64,000 nt of DNA from Leptasterias polaris (lineage: Eukaryota > Echinodermata > Asteroidea > Forcipulatida > Asteriidae): assembly GCA_037783415.1 (NCBI GenBank), contig JAZGTN010000180.1, positions 620,001-684,000 of the forward strand, written 5' to 3'. The notes below the pieces were generated by a model. It was not told the origin of the DNA, made no database searches, and saw only the letters and a list, made by a program, of their open reading frames with translations. Within the stretch, counting starts at the first letter, position 1; the number at the start of each line of letters is the position of its first letter. Shown one piece after another: positions 33,270 through 45,795 of this stretch. The translations under genes and the position numbers were made by a program.

Positions 33270-35080
33270 GAGCATCACCGTTTTGAAAATAATCGAGTTG
33301 TACATAGCGCCCTCTGTTGTTGATGAGAAACATAAACAAATAATTGTGTACAAAATTACAAGTGTTCTGAACGGATCGGGTCGAGAGTAATTGTCAGGTA
33401 AGCGAACATTAACCCGTTAAAAACTAAGTTTATGAGGTGGAAATGTACCGCTGTAAGGTAGTAATGTTTTTTTTTTACTTTTGTGTACTACAATTATTTG
33501 TTTCCGTCAGAAAAACTGTGAAAAAAAATTGCTAAGTAAGTGTGCATACCAATAAAAATATTGCCATTGGGCAATGGCAATACCATGCACAGTGCAATAA
33601 CATTAACATAGCCCTGGTAGGACGTCAGTCAGTACCATAGCCACTGCAGACGTCCTGGGTAAAGCTCCTGTACAATACGAACACAATTTAAAGTACAAAT
33701 TTTTCATATTTTTACCTGATTTGAGAAGCTGAAACTCCATTCATATAATTCTTTGGTGTCCATTTGTGATGCGATCAAGCAAAATGAGTCATTTGTCGAC
33801 CCTTGTCATTTTTTATTCTTTTATACATCTGAAAAGAGCAAAAGCTATGCTTTACTACATGTACTTTTAAAACTACATGTTTATAAAACCTTTTGTTCAA
33901 AAGTTGTGAAAGCAGAAACACCAAGTGATATGAGAAAATGAAACAAAAAGAAAGGGGTTTAAAACCCTTTTAGCGCGCACGCAGTCCACAGGCGCCCTGC
34001 ATACAGTCCACAGGCGCCCTGCATATACTTCGAATACTGGCATCGAAACGCCTTCGAAGTTTGACAAGTTGTATTTAGTTCTAAACATGCGATTAACATG
34101 CAGCAAACAGCCGTAGATAGAACGCTATCTGGACATGACAACAGTCTAAAATTAGCACATAATGCCCATAAGCAAAAATCCCCTCCAAAGGTTCAAAGGT
34201 CGGAAGTCCTATTATCACCAACACATGTAAAGCACGAGTTGCTGTCAATCTCTATGGATGTACAAACCGTATTGTATGTACCATGTATCACACGCGCAAT
34301 GTACACAGTAATGGCAACCTTCCGCTTCTTTCGCGATAAACATATTGGTGTTTTTACACACGGAATACCGTGATTTGATAGGATTTTTCAAAGGGTTTAA
34401 GGTGCAGAAGTTATCTGTAGGTAAGAGAGGCACTCGTATTTATTTTCAAAGGTATGTTGTGATTGTTTTAAACCATTTTTTTAGTATTTTCCCCATTGAG
34501 ATGACAGTACAGTATGAGTTGAGAGAACTTGTGTGCACAACTTTCCACGTAACAAACGTACACAAACAATGTTTAAAATTTTTTCGTTGATTTCTCTTTC
34601 TCTCACATAATACATCGGCAAGTTTCCATGCTAATTTTAACCCCTTAGTAATGTTAGTTATCAGAAAAGAAGTCGCCAATGTAAAATAGATATATTTTGG
34701 CACTTGAATTTACAAAAAAAATATTTGTGAAAATGTTACCCCAGTTGGCCTGTTTTGGCTTGTTTCTCCGTAATAACATTTCCGACAAACGACTCATTTA
34801 GCTTGATCGTATCACATTTAATTACACTTTGATGAGTTCACAACTAACAATTTATGTATCCACAAAGTAGCTATGTTATAGGTCGCGCGATATTGACATT
34901 TCCTATTTTGGTCGCACACAAAAAAGAGGTTTTTCAAACTAATGTTACTTCGACCTAACATGCTGTCTGAGCTTCAAATTACTCCTGTAGGTCAATAAAA
35001 CTCTCTTCTTTCATAATCCTTTTTAAAAAAGGCACAAATTTACCTCACTTTTTCAAGCATCAAAAAGATTCTACATCTAC
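33270..35080. other. No gene recognised; small repeats only
   Basis: Holds a perfect palindrome at 33560-33581 (10-bp arms ATTGCCATTG) and two tandem 22-bp units CAGTCCACAGGCGCCCTGCA at 33982-34025. Overlapping ORFs at 34.1-34.7 kb are on both strands and are not convincing. Confidence 0.5.
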
Positions 35081-35084
35081 ATCT

Positions 35085-35345
35085 ACGCTGGTACTCAGCA
35101 AAGTCCACTTCTGGATGTAAAAGCTGAGGTGAAGACTATGTGTGCGTGAAAACAGGTGGAAAGCTGTGCTTGATAAATAAGTGCAAGTAAAAACAAAACT
35201 AGTTGGAGCTAATGGGTGTAGACGTGTGACCTAAAGACGTCCACTGATGGAGCTGTGATGACGTCTGCAGGTAGTGCGTTCCAAAGTCTGACTGCTGTGG
35301 GCATGAAGGAGAATTTGTAGATTCAGAGCATGGTCACCGACGCGA
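35085..35345 (-). pseudogene. Non-LTR retrotransposon 3' end
   Basis: The minus strand reads FMPTAVRLWNALPADVITAP, then SVDVFRSHV and a stop (about 35217-35325). This is the conserved C-terminus of CR1/L2-like ORF2 proteins (xP.tIR.WNsLP..vv.ap....Fk..l). It is followed by a short 3'UTR and a GATGTA-repeat tail at 35085-35100. Strongly 5'-truncated, as usual for LINE copies. Confidence 0.75.
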
Positions 35346-35349
35346 GTGC

Positions 35350-36200
35350 AGCCATTTTTGAACTTTTTTGATAGAAAAATTTGGTCACAGTTTTTCAATT
35401 AATACCGCCCTCTCTTGACTTCTACCCCCAAATTAACGCCATCTATTGATAGAAAGAGGATTGGGAAGTGTACGGTGCTTTTTTCCCGTCTCAAATGGTG
35501 AAGAAATAAGGTTTTTATGTATTTTTTTTACCATTTTGGGCAAAATTTTGACTAAATTTCCTATTTTAAAGGAATGTATACATTCAGCGACGGTGGGGTA
35601 TGCTGTCAAACCTATATCAGTTTAATCCTTGTCCATTTTTGAGTATGAAAAGTTGCGTTTTGTTCCAGCTCAAGGTCGCGCATGCAATTTACGGAGGTTT
35701 TAATTAAACCAAGTACTCGGTAAAATCTAATTTTTGAACCTTTGAGTGCGCGTTAGGGATAGGGCTGATAAGCTTTAGTGGTGTGGGTGGTCTTAATTTA
35801 ACAATTTCTTTACCTCAGTCGGCGGCCAGAAGAGTGCCGCATGTTTGTTGTCTTTTGGAAGGCATAACTCGTTAAACGAAAGCACCCATGACAGTGGGGT
35901 TTGCACCATTAAATTTCTCCTGAGGAGACCTTTAATTTGATGTAAAATTTTAATATATTTGATGAAAAGAAAATTTTACTATAACATAGCTACACAAAGC
36001 TAAAGGCTGTCACAACGAAGTCGGCAATTTTCTATTTGATTTTCACAAATAATGTCATCCAATGATAAAATTTACAATTCTGAATCCAGCAGACTAAAAT
36101 TTCAGGACATAAGTAATGTGAGTGAAGTTTCAGCCTCAAAAAGGTAAAAACATGGAAAAAATATTGTTATAATTTTTTTTCGCAATAATACGGGACCTTC
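35350..36200. other. No gene recognised
   Basis: AT-rich, with no supported coding, RNA or terminal-repeat signal. Confidence 0.4.
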
Positions 36201-36213
36201 ATACATGTACCCT

Positions 36214-36247
36214 GGACTCCGTCGCGTTGTATGCAACGGAGGAGTCC
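36214..36247. repeat. Imperfect palindrome
   Basis: GGACTCC...CGTTG-TATG-CAACG...GGAGTCC; a 34-nt hairpin with two internal mismatches. Confidence 0.6.
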
Positions 36248-36530
36248 AACCTGGGCTACATGTACATGATGTACATGGGCTTGGTTTTACTAGTAGCATT
36301 GAGAAAGGACAGCCTTTCTTTATGGTTGTAGCCCCACTCGTGTGACACACTGTACTTCCAAGTTCCAGTCCCACTTCCACTGTCCAGGGCTCAATTTCAA
36401 TAGAGCTGCATGCTTATTGTCTGCTAAGCAGAAATTAGCAGGATGCCAGTCACAAATTGCACATATAACTTAAGACATGGTAGTTTGGATGGTAACTTAT
36501 TCTGGTATGCAAAAGTTTGCTTTGCTTTAA

Positions 36531-37282
36531 CCAGTTCGACGCGAATGACGAGTTAACTCGCGGGAATTTTTTTTACTAGGAGGACGAGTATACTCGCCAA
36601 ATTTACATATGAATCGCCGTTACCCTCAGCGTGCGAATTGTGTATGGGATTCAGTTGTAGTTGCATTGCGGGGTACCAGGGATATATCTAGTGTAATTTA
36701 CTAGCGATTGGTGGCGCTATTGAACTTTTATGGACACAGGGCCAGCCGATGAACACAACGATTGAGATGACATTTTGTTGACAAATTCAAGATGGCGGCC
36801 TCCATGAGAAAACGCGTGTACAATAATGACACGGAAATTATTTGATATTTTGTATCGTCAGGGTCCTCTAATTCCGATTCATCTAGTTCAGAGGAAAGTA
36901 AGGGTAATAGTTCAATAGTTCTGATTCAGAGCTTGAAAATAATAGTGAAAAAAGCGAGAATTCTGAAGTTAGCATGGTTATATCGAAGTCAGTTCTGATA
37001 ATCACGATGATGAGCTGAGGTGAGTGATGATAATGCAGATTTTTCTGAGGGATCCGTATCTTGAGATGGTGAAATGTGAGTTTAAACAAAAAGAGAGAAA
37101 TGTGAAGGTGTTTTCCCCTATTGTGACATATTTTTTTAAATCACAGAGCTTTTTATTTCAGAAAATTGTCATAAAGAAAAAAATTATGCCAGCACTTGCA
37201 CTTCTTTTTAATTTCAACAAAATTCACAAAGTATCCCGCGTGGGGGGTAAATTCGGTGAAAATTTATCCCGCGTCAAACTGG
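36531..37282 (+). mobile_element. Decayed piggyBac-type element with TTAA target sites
   Basis: 752 bp with terminal inverted repeats CCAGTTCGACGCG and CGCGTCAAACTGG (12 of 13 match), flanked on both sides by TTAA (36527-36530 and 37283-37286). TTAA duplication is the hallmark of the piggyBac superfamily. An ATG at 36804 opens a broken frame (MRKRVYNNDTEII, a stop, then a Ser/Glu-rich run GSSNSDSSSSEES), like the acidic N-termini of piggyBac transposases. The catalytic core is absent, so it is an internally deleted, dead copy. Whether it belongs to the family at 63.3 kb cannot be told, because that element's ends are not identified. Confidence 0.8.
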
Positions 37283-37289
37283 TTAAGCT

Positions 37290-38290
37290 ACTTTTTGTGC
37301 TAAAAGCAGCTCTATGAAGTTGGGCCCTGGTCTATTGGGTATTTGCACAGATCCGCTGTGTTCGTGAGTGTAGAGCCTCGACATTTACTTCTAGAAACTA
37401 TGGCTCCCACGTGACGTGAGCCGAAGGGTTCAAACATTTTGGACCTTCGTAACGCTATACATTTTCAAAATGGACATTAGAATGATGCTCAACATTTTCT
37501 GTTCTTTAGCCATCAATATTTTCAGTTTCCTTTGTACTACACACCTAAATATTTCCCAACACACTGTACATTAGCAATAAGTGCAAAGTCCATTTTGCTG
37601 AGTAACATGCAAAAACATTTTGAAATTTATTTTTGTCTACTCATGGTCGTTTTGCTGTCAAAGCACAATCAACGCTACATGTAGATCCAGTAACTGGGGC
37701 ACTGTACTGGTTTTTCGAAATTTTGACACCGCAAAAGAAGCTTGAAAACCGCTTACTAGCTTCTCAATATGCTAAAGATGCAACACCAGCCTGCATTTAA
37801 TTGTATTATACTCACGATCATTTTTGTGCTAAAAAATTATGATTTTTAAATCAACAATTGGATAAACCATCCATCACGATTGACTCCATTGCACACTCTG
37901 AAATAGACGGATGCCCTGCCTACTGCTTCGTCATCGCCTTGCAGCGGTAGATCATGTTGCATGCATCACGTCGCTGCATTATGGAGTGGATTAAATCAAT
38001 GACTGTTTAAAAAAGGACTGGTTACTGGGCGCTGCACATGGAATGAGCAATGTTGTGTGACAGAATGGTTTTATAGGAATAACACAATGTTTGATTATAC
38101 CAGGGCCTTATTACATAGAGCTGCATTTATAAGCACAAGAAGAAGCTTAGAAGCAAATCAAAATGGTTACCCCATCTATTTAATTGCAGTACATTTAATG
38201 TATAGGACTATAAAAACGGGTAAATTCATTGTGTTCTATAGGCTTAGGCCTACTAAACAAGTTGCTGAAATATTTCTTCCTTGCATTGCA
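37290..38290. other. No gene recognised
   Basis: AT-rich DNA; a 86-codon ORF at 38057 has no recognisable features. Confidence 0.4.
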
Positions 38291-38291
38291 G

Positions 38292-38394
38292 AGATATTTT
38301 GCTGGTCGCTGTGCTGAGTGCTTAAATGGAAAACGTCAAAGTCTAAGCTCAGTGGATTTCAAGATGCACACATAACAACACCAACCAAACCAGG
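38292..38394 (+). CDS. Candidate exon or exon relic
   Basis: TTCCTTGCATTGCAG acceptor and CAGG|GTGAGT donor, both strong. Phase 0 reads RYFAGRCAECLNGKRQSLSS, then VDFKMHT and a TAA 19 nt before the donor. Either a terminal exon with a 3'UTR intron or a relic. Protein not recognised. Confidence 0.25.
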
Positions 38395-39552
38395 GTGAGT
38401 CACCATCTTAAGCAATAGTTTACTAATAATGACATCTTAATGAGTGAAAAGACTGTGCAATGTCAAGCATTTCGAAAACTGTTAAACATCTCAAATGAAG
38501 ACTGTTTCTCTATGAAATGAAATTTTCTTTTAAAATTCTACTTAAAATTATAACAATAAAAAGACGCAAAACAATTTTCTCTTTTAAAAAATTCAATTGT
38601 TATAAACTACAATTAATCTGTTAAAATAAACATGGAAAAACAACAGCTTGGGTGGGGGAACTATACTTCAACACATGATGAAGTGGAAAATTAGCCATAG
38701 CTGTTGCTGCAGCTGCTTATCCAGACATGACCTGAGACTTGGTCCAAATTGGCTTCTTCACCAAAGGCTATGGCCAGATCACTGAAAAGACCAAGTCTTG
38801 AATGTTGTCGCTGGAACCAACACCCCTAGTAATAGCCAGTGGATTCAGACACAACCTCTTGCTTAACACCCTCTGATGGCCTACCAGTGCTGCAGCTTCG
38901 TTCAGTTTTGAGCAAAAACAGGTGAAACCCTTTTAAATTCTATACTTAGACAGGCCCGATTGACATGGTCTATGGACCCTTTAGGCAGTATGACTCATGG
39001 AATGGCAATCTCCAGTAAGAAAACACTTTCTACATCTATGCTTGTGTACAAACATACTGCGGTTTCACAGTGTAAAGACATAATTATCAAAAACAATTAC
39101 AAAAATATTTTTGTAATTTGTTTTGGCCAAACTATCTCTACAACGTCTGGGGAAAGGATATGCTTTGTAAAAAGTATAAAATCAAAATTTCAAATGAGGT
39201 ATCTTGTTTTCCCAACAGTCTACACGCTGCAGTAAACCTAGGACAACTGTGTATTATTTAACAGGGGTGGGGTAGCGCAGGGTTGAAGGACACAATAGTC
39301 TGATCCCTTTTTGGAATGGTGAGAATCAGTATTCATTATTGCTGCTGAACTCTGGGAATTTGACGAACATGTTGGCAACTCTACCCTATGTGTTGGGAAG
39401 GAATCCGTCCATGACATGTACTACATGTTCTAGGGCAAGATACAAGTACACGTACTTTACACTCCTAACAAAGATTCTGCCTAGTGATTGGTTTGGAGTG
39501 CGTCACGTGATACACCATAATTTAAATAGAAAGCCACACAAGAGCTATGTAC
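38395..39552. other. No gene recognised
   Basis: 38690-38930 has a coding-like look (an Ala-rich stretch, then DLVQIGFFTKGYGQITEKTK) broken by stops. I cannot assign it. Confidence 0.35.
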
Positions 39553-41210
39553 TTTTTTCGTAAAGTAAGACCTAAAGTCTAACAGCCCTGCGCATACCTC
39601 ACGGTATACAAAAAACGTTAATAACGCCACCGTGGAATAAAGGATTTCACTAAACATAGTATGCATAGATTGAGTGCACCGACTAGTTATAAAAGATCTA
39701 GACATTGGATACACTCGGCATGAAGGGAAGAAAAATAAAAAAATATACGAAGCAATAGTTTTGGTCATTTTATGAAAAGTATTGTGTGGAGGAGGCACAA
39801 GAAAAAAAGGAGGTGTGGTTGGGGACGCTTAATGTTTTGCATGGGTCCTGATAAGTTCATTACCGAATGAGAAATTAAAATACTTGTGACCATATTTAGT
39901 CTGTGAAACTTGATTTACTTCATGCAACCTGACTTACACTACACGGAACCTGAGGTTGTCAAAGTCATTTTAAAAAAAGGAAATATGAACTTGTGAAAAA
40001 CAAAGACCTGTAACCGAATTAAGTCTGTGAAACCTGACTTACGCCATGAAACCTGACTTACGACACGGAACCTGAGGTTGTCATGGTCATTTTAGAAAAG
40101 GGAAATATGAACTTGTGAAAAACAAGGACCTGTAACCAATTTAAGTCAGTGAAACCTGACTTACGCCATGAAACCTGACTTACGACACGGAACCTGAGGT
40201 TGTCAAGGTCATTTTAGAAAAGGGAAATTTGAAGAGCGAAACAATAAGGACCTGTGACTAGATTTAGTCTGTGAAACCTGAATTACTTCATGAAACATAA
40301 AGTACTGAAAGTTATTTTAGAAAGGGGAAACTAAAAGTTTCAAAACAAAGAGTACGTTTAAAAAGAATTTTGAATTAATAAATAAATGGGATAGGGAAGG
40401 GGTTGAGTTGGGTTTTAGTTAGTATGAAAAGCCGGCAATTTAAAGTACTTTACCACCTCTTTTAGAAAAATAAAAAAATGAAAAAGCACGACTCGTCAGG
40501 TGCAGCATGCTTTGAGGCTTGGCAGGTTTCGTCTCATGAGACTGCACTACCTGTCTGTTAAGTATTTTATACAAATTTATAATGGGCATGTGGGGGGGGG
40601 GGGAACTGTTTAGTGAACAAAACTGGTGAAAGAAAACGAATCAAAACAAAGGTTTAAAAAATACTTACAAAGAAATAAACAAAATAATTGTAATGGACTT
40701 ACCGTAGAAGACTGTGATTTGGAGGTTTGAGAAGGGGAAAGATGACTACGTCTACTGCTGATGATAGTTGAAGAGTAAATACTTGTTGTTTGTTTAAAAT
40801 TAACTCTGAGGTCTGTTTGTAATGCGTGCGCGTTATGGGTGTGTGCGCGTGGCTAGCACACTCAAAAACTATAGGGTGTAAATGGTAGAGCGTGTACGCG
40901 CATGTTTTTTTGTTTGTTTTTTTTAGTTTAGGAAAACGGAATTTATATGGGGTAGTGAAGAATTTTGACAGCAAGTTGGAATGAAAGAAGTTTTGAAATT
41001 TGGAAGGAGGACAGAGAGAGAGAAGATAACTATATAATAAAATTAAAAAACAGGGGGTGAGTTTAGAATACAAAAAGTGATAGTTTAGTTAGTTGAATAG
41101 TTTATCCAGAATCTCGGTAGCAAAATGAACGCTGTAAAAAACAATAAATTTTTCGTAAAGTAAGACCTAAAGTCTAACACTGTTAGACTTTAGGTCTTAC
41201 TTTACGAAAA
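39553..41210. mobile_element. 1.66-kb TIR transposon, non-autonomous
   Basis: The left end, TTTTTTCGTAAAGTAAGACC and on to CTAACAG (39553-39585), is matched in inverted form at 41180-41210, a TIR of about 31 bp with no mismatch. Both sides carry ATGTAC (39547-39552 and 41211-41216), a 5-6 bp target-site duplication. No transposase domain is seen inside; a 124-codon ORF at 40699-41073 has no recognisable domain. The interior holds a 4-unit tandem repeat (39880-40345). The superfamily is not assigned. Confidence 0.75.
39880..40345 (+). repeat. Tandem repeat, about 121-bp unit
   Basis: CCTGTAACC..ATTTAAGTCTG starts units at about 39884, 40007, 40129 and 40250. Each contains GAAACCTGACTTACG, CACGGAACCTGAGGTTGTCA and TTTTAGAAAAGGGAAA; the last unit is shortened. 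Confidence 0.85.
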
Positions 41211-41211
41211 A
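41149..41211. repeat. 63-bp near-perfect palindrome at the element's right end
   Basis: Two 31-bp arms (TTTTTCGTAAAGTAAGACC...CTAACA) face each other around a single C. The right arm is the element's terminal repeat; the left arm is an extra inverted copy. It forms a cruciform-like structure. Confidence 0.9.
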
Positions 41212-42129
41212 TGTACGGTATACAAAAAACGTTGTACTATGCCCGTAGCAACCCATGTACTATACTCTTAGTAACACTCAGCAGCTTCTTAGTACCTACG
41301 ATGTACAATGTACTTGTACGTAGATGACTAGGCACAATACATGTACAGGTCTGCCAGGGTATTATAAAACAAGTATAGACTTCTTAGTGTACTTACATAA
41401 CAACTCCCTTGGTGATCCTGAAGTGGTTATTATTCCCTCCTCTTTCGCTCCAGGGACAGCGCAGAAACGAGGGTTAAAATTCTAGGGGGGCACAATGGGT
41501 TGCACAATTTATTGTGTTTATTTTAATTGTTTAATTTTTTCCTTTTCGGGGGGGGGGGGGGCATTTCTAGCAAATTTAACTTGAAGCTTCTGTTTGCATT
41601 TACATGTATCTTAAACCAGCCCCTTTTCAGCGCTCTTGCTATGTAATTTACTTGATTTTATATAATAATCTGACATGAGTGTAGAAACAAATTCATTGTC
41701 TGCGTGTAAATGAAAATGTTTTTTTTTAAACATTGGATTTATCACAATAAAGCTTAATATGTGATACATGTAATTATAAATCTCCAAAGTCCAAGTTTCA
41801 AATTGGGGTGGGGGAGTATGGGGGGAACACAGACATCAACTGGGGGGAATGTACCTACTGGAGTCGTAGTTTTAATGATTATATAGCATTTGAAGCAGTC
41901 AATATTTGTATACTATACTTGGCTATTTCCCAATGTTCACCTTACCAAGGTGGAATATTGTTAAAATGAAACCGTTCTAAACAAATGAAACCAAACATGG
42001 TTGTCTTATGGCACTGGGATTTAGAATTTACTTTTGAGGAAACTTGATTGGAAGCTCTCTTTGTTGGGCTAGACTCGACCATCTCTAGGCCTTAACGCAT
42101 CGTCTATAATCAGTCATTATGGCATGCTG

Positions 42130-42400
42130 GAATCTGGCACCTACTGAGCAGTTAACAGCACTGGATACAGGCTTGGATGTTTCTGATCAGCAGAGTTTAG
42201 GTTTGAATCTCGGTTGTGGCATTTGTGGTCTTGAGCAAGACACTTTTTCATAATTGCTAAGTCCTTCGAATGGGAAATTTAGGTCCTAGGGCCTATGTAG
42301 GTTCCATACACTGTAGGTCTGCACGTAAAACAACCCTGAACACTTACCCCAGAAGAGTCGGGTCTCTGGTAATAAGCACCCTTGCTTACTTGTTTATTTA
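42130..42400 (+). mobile_element. tRNA-derived SINE present in both copies
   Basis: Body with GTTTCTGATCAGCAGAG, B box GGTTTGAATCTCGG, then TTGAGCAAGACACTTT and CTAAGTCCTTCGAATGGGA. The same insertion lies at 48112-48400, so it predates the duplication. Related copies lie at 45144 and 55460. Confidence 0.65.
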
Positions 42401-42513
42401 GACTTAATAACTACATATGTACAGTGATTAGGTTCACTTACATGTACATGTATGAGGCATCCTTGGTTTCATTACCAGAACTGTATAATAATAATCTTGG
42501 TTAACTATTACAG

Positions 42514-42716
42514 AAACTACCTGAAACCAAAGGTCTCCTCTTCGTTGGTGGCACTTCACATCCATTCTCAGAGACCAAGATCACCAAGGATTGAAGCAAC
42601 ACAACAAGGAGATTATCAAGTGTAAATTTGAGAGTGACCGCTTGGTGTTCATGAGAGAGCATGGAGGAAGGAACATACAGACAAGAGCTTTCCAAACGAG
42701 TACTCCACTGCTGTGG
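42514..42716 (+). pseudogene. RNGTT: mRNA capping enzyme (RNGTT) exon, broken copy A
   Basis: Between TATTACAG and GTGG|GTAAGT. Reading across frames gives LLFVGGTSHPFSETKITK, LKQHNKEIIKCKFESDRLVF (then MRE), and HTDKSFPNEYSTAV. This is the C-terminal part of the metazoan capping enzyme guanylyltransferase/OB domain, where I recall KELKQYDNKIIECKFE and TDKSFPNAYNTA. Defects are a missing base before LKQ (making a TGA) and a 14-nt excess between MRE and HTDKS. The splice sites are intact, so it came from genomic duplication and not from a processed mRNA. No other RNGTT exons were found nearby. Confidence 0.7.
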
Positions 42717-42876
42717 GTAAGTCAGATTAACTTGCACCTTCTTCATGAAGACCACCAGAGCATACTGATCGAAATGTTGAGTTGTTACAGAATCTGTACA
42801 GCGCCACAACAACTCATAGACAGATTTCATGTACATGTACATGGTGTTACCATCAACTTTACTTGATTGTTTGTGT

Positions 42877-43255
42877 AGCGGCCTTGACACTTGTGCCTTT
42901 TTAAAGCAAGACACTTGACTATTATTGCTTGGTCCTTCCGGATGGGATGTAAAGCCAGAGGTTTCATGTGTTGTGTAAAGCGCTTTAAAGTATCCAGTTA
43001 CACTTCTTGCTAAGCGAAGAGGTTTGCCTCTGTGTTTCTGGCAGTGACTGCTGAGTGCACCATAGCACCTTATAAACCCTTACAACGTGCTACATAAATC
43101 AGTCTCATAATATAGAAACTTCAACAACCAGTCTTGAAAAAATACTTATAAGTACTTTGTAATGCCGGTCGATAACGTGGTCATAAAAACTATTTATTAT
43201 TACTGTATTTACATTCCTGCAAAGTTTCCAATCCTACTCACGGGAGATGTATGCC
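42877..43255 (+). mobile_element. Retroposon insertion specific to copy A
   Basis: Absent from the matching place in copy B (48875-48895). It contains AAGCAAGACACTTGAC, CAGTTACACTTCTTGCTAAG, GTTTCTGGCAGTG and CCTTATAAACCCTTA, as in the SINE at 45144-45420, and ends in an AT-rich tail. Confidence 0.6.
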
Positions 43256-45143
43256 CATGGTGTTACCACAAACCACTCTAGATTGTATCTCCACCATGCA
43301 AAGTTTCATCTATTGTACAATGTACCAATTATCTTCTACCTTCTTCGTAGTATTTTACCGTTGGACAATATTATAGGAATTATGCTCCATTGATACTGAT
43401 ATGAATCCAAAAGTAATCAATTTATAGTCAGAGATTTCACATTTTGTACATTTGATACTTGTGCCAATTTTTAATTCTAGTTTGCTTAAATTGCCTAATC
43501 AAAATAAGCTTGTGTGAATGTGCGCCAAATTCTTGACAAGACAGAAACTTTTCAAGCAATACAACAGAGTGTACCACTTGCCATCCCTTGTAAGCAGTTT
43601 TTCCAAATTTATGTACCTACTGTGTTCATGTATAATCAACTATAAGGCACCCACAAACTGTTTTGACAACATTTGAATAGATATATTGGTTTTACTGAAA
43701 ATAATTTGAGTGGATTCAATTATTTTTCTTTTTCTGAATCACCCTAACATTTCCATCAAAAAACTATCGGAATAGTTCTGTCCATTATTTGCGTAAATCC
43801 AAATATGAGGGTAATAAACAAATAATCTTAATAATAATGACGAGTCATCAAATAAGATAATTGGGGCCAAGTCAACAACTTACAGTAGTTCACCAAAGAT
43901 TTAATCAGAAGACAGAAACTGATTATGTCATGGTAACTAAAGAAGTAACCTGATAAGTATATATTACGCCACTGATTTGGACTAATGTGGACACCCCCAC
44001 ATGACATCAAAATACTGAAGCGATTATTATTTACACCTGTACACTGTAGTTTCCATGTAGCCAACAGCTTGCTGTGCACATTGGGTGTGTGCACCTTTAT
44101 GTGTGGCTCATTGTTTGCATGGCATTGACAGCAAGAAAAATGTGACTCGGGTCTATGCGCCCTCTAGTGATGGGTTTAAAAAATTCAGAAAATTTGCCCC
44201 TTAGATCGTTTAGAATATTATGCCAAATTAAATTCTAGGCCCAAGGATCACCAGTGTAACGATCTTAGTAAATGTACTTTTGGCAATGGCTCTACTCTCT
44301 ACATCAGCATGTGTGTGCCTCAAAATACCACTAATGTGTCATATTTAGGTATGGGTTAGTTGTTTGAACTAACATGCTGATATAGTTAATTCACTATTGA
44401 GTTCTGTCAAATGTATACCCTACAAAGGGTGTGACCTTGTTTTAAGGTAAACCCCAACATTGTACTCCATTAAAAACAAACCCACGTCTGATTCTGATTC
44501 TGCTCTTTCTGTGGCCATTTGTGAGTAAGATTTGAATACTATCTGGTTTGCCTAGGATGACTTGGTTAGTCACTAGTCATGGCTAAACTTTGAATTCTTC
44601 CGACTGGAGAGATGTTGCAATTAACAGGTTTAAACATGTAGTGTACCTAGTTATCACTATGCCTGAAATAACACAGGGGCCATGGCCTTGGCCTTGTCTT
44701 TGCCTTGGTGCTCCTTTTTCAAAGTGCCCTTTTCAAAATGAAAATGGCCTTGCCCTCTCAGAGATGACATTACATGCCTGTGTCAAGCCAGTTTGTTTTG
44801 TTCATGCATGTAAAACTCACATACATGTGTTGTGAATCATTCTGGAGTCATTCAGAATTAAATTATGAATATTTTTACGAGTGTACTTAAACCATTTGCT
44901 TGGGAGAGGGAGATGGGCTCTGTGGCAAGATTACCCTTTGTTCATTGATTTTGTGATAATGTAACTGGTAGTTTAGCTCCCAGTAAGATTGTTGATTTGT
45001 ACAAATTGTTGTCAATTAGAATCAAGTCTCAACCATCATATTGCATCTAGGTTGTAAAAGTACATGTACATATGTAGCTGCACTGAACAGGTGTGTCGGT
45101 ATGGTCATGGTTAAGAAGTCAAGCACAACAGACATACATGTTA

Positions 45144-45420
45144 GCTCTGGTGTTTCTGATCAGCAGTGTGTGTGTTTCGAGTCTCGGTTGGTGCAAGACA
45201 CTGAAGCATTTTTTCTTCTTTCTTCGAATAGGACGTACAGTAATGCTGTAGGTCCATAAAGGTGTTTAATGCAAGTAAAGGAACCCAGTTACACTTATTG
45301 CTAAGAGAATTGGGTTTCCCTTGGTGGGCATGTTTCTGGCAGTGGATGCTGAGAACTGTGGCTCCTTGTAAACCCTTATGAAGTGCTACTTAAATGGGTC
45401 TTGTAATTTGTACAAACTTT
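45144..45420 (+). mobile_element. SINE at the edge of copy A
   Basis: AGCTCTGGTGTTTCTGATCAGCAG, a B-box-like TTTCGAGTCTCGG, TGCAAGACACT, then CAGTTACACTTATTGCTAAGAG, GTTTCTGGCAGTGGATGCTG and CCTTGTAAACCCTTATGAAG. Most complete member of this SINE family in the window. It lies exactly where homology to copy B stops. Confidence 0.65.
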
Positions 45421-45584
45421 AAATACCTGTGTTAAAAAGGATCCAAGCACCTTGAGCGCCTACATTTTTGTGTACTGGGTGGATACGTGCTCTATACATG
45501 TATAGGTGTACAATGTACATACTCCAATATTTTTATTAGCTCAGCAATTGCATGCATGAATGAATCGAGAGCAGAACTAGACTT

Positions 45585-45795
45585 GAAATCATAGCCCATA
45601 ATGGGAATGCCCATGTTTTCCCAATGTGATACCCATATGGGCCCTTACATATTCTGCCCATATTTATGGGATTGCCCAACTTTTCCCCATACATGTATGA
45701 TACCCAAGTGGGAATATTCCCCATAGCCCACACCCATAAGAGATGGGTACCATGGGTTTGTCCCACCCCAGATGGGCCCAATATGGGCTTGCTAT
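45585..45795. repeat. CCCAT/ATGGG-rich short inverted words
   Basis: Over ten copies of CCCATA, ATGGGC and similar words in both orientations (for example CCCATATGGGC, GATGGGTACCATGGG), giving many small palindromes. Non-coding; its 81-codon minus ORF is a reading of this repeat. Confidence 0.7.

Larger units (their letters stand above)
42048..45143 (+). repeat. Segmental duplication, copy A
   Basis: Collinear with 48029-51715, starting GGAAGCTCTCTTTGTTGGGC and ending AGCACAACAGACATACATGT. It shares a SINE, the RNGTT pseudo-exon, TATCTCCACCATGCAAAGTT, CTCGGGTCTATGCGCCCTCT, GGCAATGGCTCTACTCTCTA and GGGGCCATGGC. Copy A alone has a SINE-like insertion at about 42877-43255 and lacks the two DNA-element insertions of copy B. 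Confidence 0.9.

Noticed and set aside
34098..34703. Cluster of overlapping ORFs on both strands
   Set aside because: Several frames open at once without any recognisable motif; treated as chance.
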